DNA of 64,000 bases from Trogon surrucura (taxonomy: Eukaryota > Chordata > Aves > Trogoniformes > Trogonidae): the NCBI GenBank assembly GCA_020746105.1, contig CM036626.1, positions 14,650,001 to 14,714,000 on the forward strand, written 5' to 3'. Both the position numbers and the translations under genes were made by a program. Of this stretch, positions 55,201-61,200 are shown piece by piece; the first letter of the stretch is position 1; every line of letters starts with the position of its first letter. The notes below the pieces were generated by a model that saw only the letters and a list, made by a program, of their open reading frames with translations, was not told the DNA's origin and did no database searches.

Positions 55201-58200
55201 AAGCAGATAGTTTTGGTAATTCATCAGATGTAATTTTTCGTTCTAAAGAGATAGTGAAACCATTCCTGTGCACCATATTAGGCAAAAGAATGTGCTATTG
55301 GAGGTGATAGTGCTTAAATTAGATTTCATGCACAGGCTTAAACAACTTTTTCATTGTATTCTGCCTCCTGCAAGAGAGAAACTACAATCCCAGTGAAGTC
55401 TAATAATAATAATTTTATGTTTACTCCAGTTACCACAGTAATTGTAGTTGGTTAAATGATTGCTGACCTCCCACTGGGATTGCTGCACTTCGGGGTGTGC
55501 AGATGCAGTTCATCCCTAAGAATCTTCTCCTTTATACTATATAAGTGGATGCGTAATTACTGGGTTGAATAATCCAGACAGATTTTTTCATATGGACTCT
55601 GAGGGAAGGGAAAGTCCAAAGACTCTTAAAACTGGATGTGAGGTACTGTTTGTGAATCTGACACATGCACCCCCACCCCCCCCCAAAAAAATAAAGCAAA
55701 CCAACACCAACTGTTTTGAACCAGTCCTAAGCATGTTCCTATGGAAAAGAGTCAGACTGTTGGCATCAACAAGCATGCTTACTTGTGGTCCTGCTTACAG
55801 TGCCCTACAGAATTGACAAAGTGTTACGACATTTCTCAGATGGGTGCAGACATCAGTATGCTGAAACAAAAGGCACTATATGCATGCTGGATGCCTAAAA
55901 AATCCACCTGTTATTTTCGGATTGTTACATTCTTCTATCTGTTGAAATTGCCATACGCTCTCAAAAAGATAATTACGTTGTTTATATGTCCTTTCCCCAA
56001 ATAGAATTCTTCTTCATAGTACATATCTTGTAAATGCTTCAGATTCTCTGAGATGGAGTTAATGTAAATTCGAGTGCCTGGGAGCTGTGACTTACACTGC
56101 AAACGGGGAAAGAATGGCCGCATACCGTTGTGTGCTGCACTACTTTTTACCTGGTTTAACAGATCCAAATAACTGGCCTGTGTAGTTGAAGGTATGGTGT
56201 GGTGAGATCAGCAGCAGTGGGAGTCTGGCTTTCTTTAGCTCTTTCTTCTTACATATGCTTTTCTGAAATTTCATGTACTTTCTTAGCAAACCAGCGTAAC
56301 ACGGCAAAGGTGACAAAATGTTAGTGGCTGGCAGGTGATTCGATGTAGAGGTTTGAATATATATCCCCGCATGACTTGAAAATGTGTTTTGTGTTTTTAT
56401 GTTGACAATAGGATGAGGGAAGAGAATTCCTTTACAATGAGAGCACAGTCAAGGAGAGCAACAACATCATGGATAAATGGATTCTTTCTTTCACTCAATC
56501 ACTCATTCAGTTCTTCAAAGCTGAAATGGCAGGTATGTACATTCAGTCGGGGTTGTGTGCAGGTGTTTAATTTTTAATTAGAGGACTCGCCATTTCCAAG
56601 TTGCGCGTGAGACTTACGGTTCAGGTAGAAGGAAGGAAATCTTTAACCAACTACCGAAATACATGGAATGCTGCTTTCATGGATGCTAATACAGATGTTG
56701 CTATGCTTGTTCATGAGATTTCAAAAAGTGACGAGGTTTTTTTTGACATGGCTAATCCTCTGAGCTCAGTGATGTAGCTTGTTGCTGTAAACATCTTCTG
56801 CGGTGCTTGGAGCAATTAGTAATATTATAATAGTAACTGTAAGACAGCAGTGGAAAGGAAACCCAACAGAATTGAGAGAAGATATAAATAAAAGGATAAA
56901 ACGGGCAGTACTCAAGTCAGTTAAGTAAAATGTTGAGAGGTACATAAGCATAAATTTTCTCCTCTATAGAGAGGGTTTTGTTGTAGTCATACTGGGAGCG
57001 CATGCGGCAGGACCAACTAGCATTAGGATATTGCACAGCTTTAAGAAGATATTCTCGTGGTTTTTCTTCTTACATGTTGTCTTTTTCATCGTCTGATACC
57101 TCTCAAGGCTCACGTATTGTGACAATAGTAACTGCAAAGAGAAGTTGCTGAAGTGGCTGGTCTGATCCAGTAAGCTTACAAACTTGCAGATAAAGTCACG
57201 ACGGGATTTGAAGAGTTTTTGGTGCCTTTAAGGGCACTAGAAGCGTAGATATTAGGAAGCAGGTGGTTTTTTGCCATTGTAATTCCTGTCGTATGAATAA
57301 ACAAACGACTCCTCTATGCCCGAGATCTTATGTTGCCCTTGGAAGAATTTTTGGAAGCCTTCCACAGGTGTGCTTGGGCCAGGGGAAGGAGGATATCAGT
57401 GGGATGACAAATAATGGGGAAACAAGTAAATGCCAGATCTCGGTTTATGAGGACATGGGACCGTCCTTCTCTGCTTCAGTCATCTCTTGCACTCGCCTCT
57501 CTTAGACTTACCACCATGTCCACTCTCGCCAAGACCAGTAAGATGAGTTTATCTTGCTATGGTAGATCAAGCAAGTCATTTTGGTAATAACAAAATTTGG
57601 GAGAGGTCATCTAATCACATTTCATTAAAGGAAGAAAGAATCCCCAAACTACCAAAACCAGGAGTATGATAAAAGCTGCCTGTGGACAAAGACGTGTCTT
57701 CGTCCTGGAAGTCTTATCCTTGAAATAAGATGGTGGTGTGTGTCGAGTTTCAGGTGTTGCCAATGAGAAATATGTAGAGCAGATGCAAGTTTATGTGCTG
57801 CATGTGAAGAGGAAAATACTTTGAGAAACAGTGGGGAAATCATTTGTGAATGTGTTCCTGGGATCTTGGACTAGTGGATGGTTTAAACAGAAATAGTATT
57901 TACACGAAGATGAGCATGGCGGTAGAAACTTGAATTCTCTGCTCTGGATTTCTAAGAGGAAGATGAAACTAATAAAAAGGGATGTTTAAAAATGAGAAGG
58001 TCCTTCCAAGCAGGAGAAGAAAATGCCTGTTGCAAAATGACAATATAAAGACTGTAGTGTTGATATTAAATGCTACTGTCTTGTATTAGGTGAAGATAAC
58101 ATGATGTGCTCACTCATCAAATGAGTGACACTTCTCATTTGGAAGTGATTGGTAAACATGGTTTTTCAATTTCTTCTACACAAAATCTGAATTCAGTTAG

Positions 58201-61200
58201 GCAGATATTAATGAGGCTCAGTAAATTTGTGTACTGTGACATGATACTCTTGTGCTCATCTTTTAAGAAAACTGGTTTGGTGTTTTAAAAAGATTTTTCT
58301 ACTTCAAATGACTAAGTAGGGAAAATGTCAGAATGGCGAGGGAAGATTCTAATGGTGACTGATAACCTCAACACTACACAAGCTTCAATTTAGAACCCAA
58401 GATTTTGAAAATAATAATAATGAAAAAATAATAAATGAATGCAGAAGCTGTTACAGATGTGGCATGATGTGAGCAAAAATAAATGATTGTGTTCACCAGC
58501 TAATGTCGTAGAGCTGTTGTCTGCAAGATATGTAAAAAAAAAATAAAAAATTGTCTGCTGTGTCTAAAACATAGCTGAGGGAGTGGCGCTGAGGTGAGGT
58601 TTGGGCACTGCCTGTCAAAGAACTGGCACAGCCTGCCGAGCAATGTGCTGTTCCTGCAACTGGGGCTGTCATCCTGTGGAAGAATACACAGGCTTGAAAC
58701 TCTAAAATGGCGAGGAGACACAACTCACCAGGAAAATGTTGCAGTTAAGCTTCTGACATTTAATCCAGTCTATTTTGTAGTGGAGCTAAATTTTATACCA
58801 ATTGCCTGCCTCTAGTAAAATGTCACAATTAAGTAAAACTTAGGATAATTCTGCCCCAGTTGCTATGAGTAGCGTGAATCGCCAGCAGTATTTCAGGCTG
58901 AATGGAGTCGCTGTCAGTTTAGTATTGACCTTACGTGGACAGGCTGAGGGTTGGAAGGAGAATGTACCTGTGCACCCTCCAACGCTGGGAAGCCTTAGAA
59001 AACTTCAGAAAGGTGGCACAACCCCCTGCTAATCCTGGCCTGGGGAGGGATTTTGAGTTCCTAGAACCTGTGCCATTGGGGGAAAGGAGACAACACCTAT
59101 TGGAAGGCAACGCAATTTCAATTATTCCTGGAAAGCTGGCAAAAGCTAAGTGTGATGAAACCATACATGCGTGTGTTTGTAAGAGGGTTTTTGCTGTCGC
59201 ATGTTATCTCTGGTTTAATAGGTGCCCAAAACTGGAGCTGTAGATGTGCTTTCTTCAGGAGTGCTGCAAGCTGGGTAGATGTGTGCCAGTAACCCCTTCA
59301 GCAGCAGCAGGTGTATGCACTTCAGTAATAACATGCTTATCCGAATGAATTACTAGCAGTTGAATAGTAGTGTAGTTTCTCTGCCTAACCTCATCCTTTA
59401 CCATGAAAACTTCTGTGATTTGGGGCCTTTGATAAATAAGGTGATTGGTGAGATATTGGGAAGGTAATACGGAAAATAATACGGCAAACGATCCTTCGTG
59501 GTTTAAGGAGGGTTAAAATTCTCTATTTAAAACCAGTGAGCCTTACGCTTTTTTTTTCTGCTTAAGGGCCCAATACAAGAAATTATTTTACAAGCCAACT
59601 TTTCTTCTGATGATCGAAAATCAAACAAGTGTGTGTGTGTCTGTGCCTGAGTGCACGCACATATTCCCATGTACGTGCATGCCTTTTTCTTGAGTCATGA
59701 AAATGTGGGATTTCACCATTTGGTTTATGAACTGGGATTACAGCTGTTTAGTGCAGAAATACGTGTTTCCAGGCCAGCTTGAATCTCTTGTTAAAGATAA
59801 TATATCTCCAAAGGGTGGAATATTTTTGAGGTTCTTTGTTTTTAACCAGGCTCCTAACTAGATAACACACAATTACGAGAGAGATGGGAATTCTTTAGGA
59901 ATACAAATTCCTGCATAAATGATGCTTTCCCCGCTGTGGCATGAGTCTTCTGAACATTTCCTTTTTAGGTTTAGTACTCTGCCTTTAAAAACACCTCCAT
60001 TTCAGAAAAAGCAGGGAAAAACGTGGTGGAGCTTTTAAAGCAAGGATCCATTTTATTCAGTAGCTGCTTGATTAATGAAAGTGATTCAGAATAGAAATCA
60101 AAAAGTGCTTTGCGTTTAGAAAAGTTACATAGAACATTTTCCTTGGAAAACTGAGTCCTATTTAAGGTCCGTCCCCCCCACCTCTCCCAATTCTCTGACT
60201 GAAATTCCCAGTTGCATAGTGATGCTTGTGATGACCTTCTTTTTCGTGTTGGCAGTCCTCCATGCTTTTAAGTTACACAGAACTTGAAAATACAGCTATG
60301 TTTATCTTCTTACCTCGTCAGGCTTGCTGTTGCTTTATATTCTTTTAGCCTATTGTGTTACTTGGAAAAATAATTAAAAATGGCAAGTAATTCAGGGGGA
60401 ACTGGTTGAAATAAGTACCTCATTTTGAGTCTGGCCAACAGAAAAGAAAATGTTGGCAGTAATCAACAAAATTTTATTGTGTGATTTTACAGTAATTTCT
60501 GTTAAACTTGTAGTGACTCGGCTGTATTTACCGCATGTGCAAATCTAGGATTTGCCAAATCCTTTGCGATTAATAGTCTCTTATCCACTATCCTCTTTAC
60601 GAGTCAGATAAAAGCATAAGGCTTCCATAATGCATGTTTGTGTAGGATTAGGGAAGCAATTTGGTGCTAGATGTGTTTGTCTTGAAGCACGAGAATCGAT
60701 GACGTGCAATTTCAAAATATGGTTTTAGCATAATAGTGTCTAATCACTTTTTTCATCTTACTGACATATGTGCTTCTGCTCAAGTTTTCTGTTTAACACC
60801 AGGGCCACAGAGGATAATGTGTTTAAGTGAGGATCTTGATGCAGAGGGCAAATATGAACTACAGTAAACATTTTTCCTTCTAGCTTACAGGCTGTACACT
60901 GTAGTCCCTCGATTAGTGAAGTTTGTTGATATTTTGACCAACTGGTATGTTAGAATGAATCGCAGAAGACTGAAGGTAGGTAGCTACTTCTGCAGTCTTG
61001 TGCTGTAAACAAGATCCTAGTAGTCAATGTTAGTTTAATGCATAGCAGCTTCATGGCGTTACATGAAATCTTTATGCTGCATTTTAAATTCTGTCAGTTC
61101 GTACCTGATGGTGGGAATGAGAAGTTAACACTTTTTCCTTACTTCTCTTTGCTTTATGAGGAAAACCAACCAACCAAAATGCCCAGTAATTCTATCTACT

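Larger units (their letters stand above)
53000..56411 (+). other. IARS1 intron between exons 14 and 15, with CR1 fragment
   Basis: This is a 3.4-kb GT-AG intron with a sense-oriented CR1 fragment at 53274-53838 and a C tract followed by A tract at 55670-55691. The remainder is unique AT-rich sequence. Confidence 0.86.

Noticed and set aside
58935-59243. 102-codon + strand frame in the intron before exon 16
   Set aside because: No domain, no splice phase match, and the opposite strand is also open.
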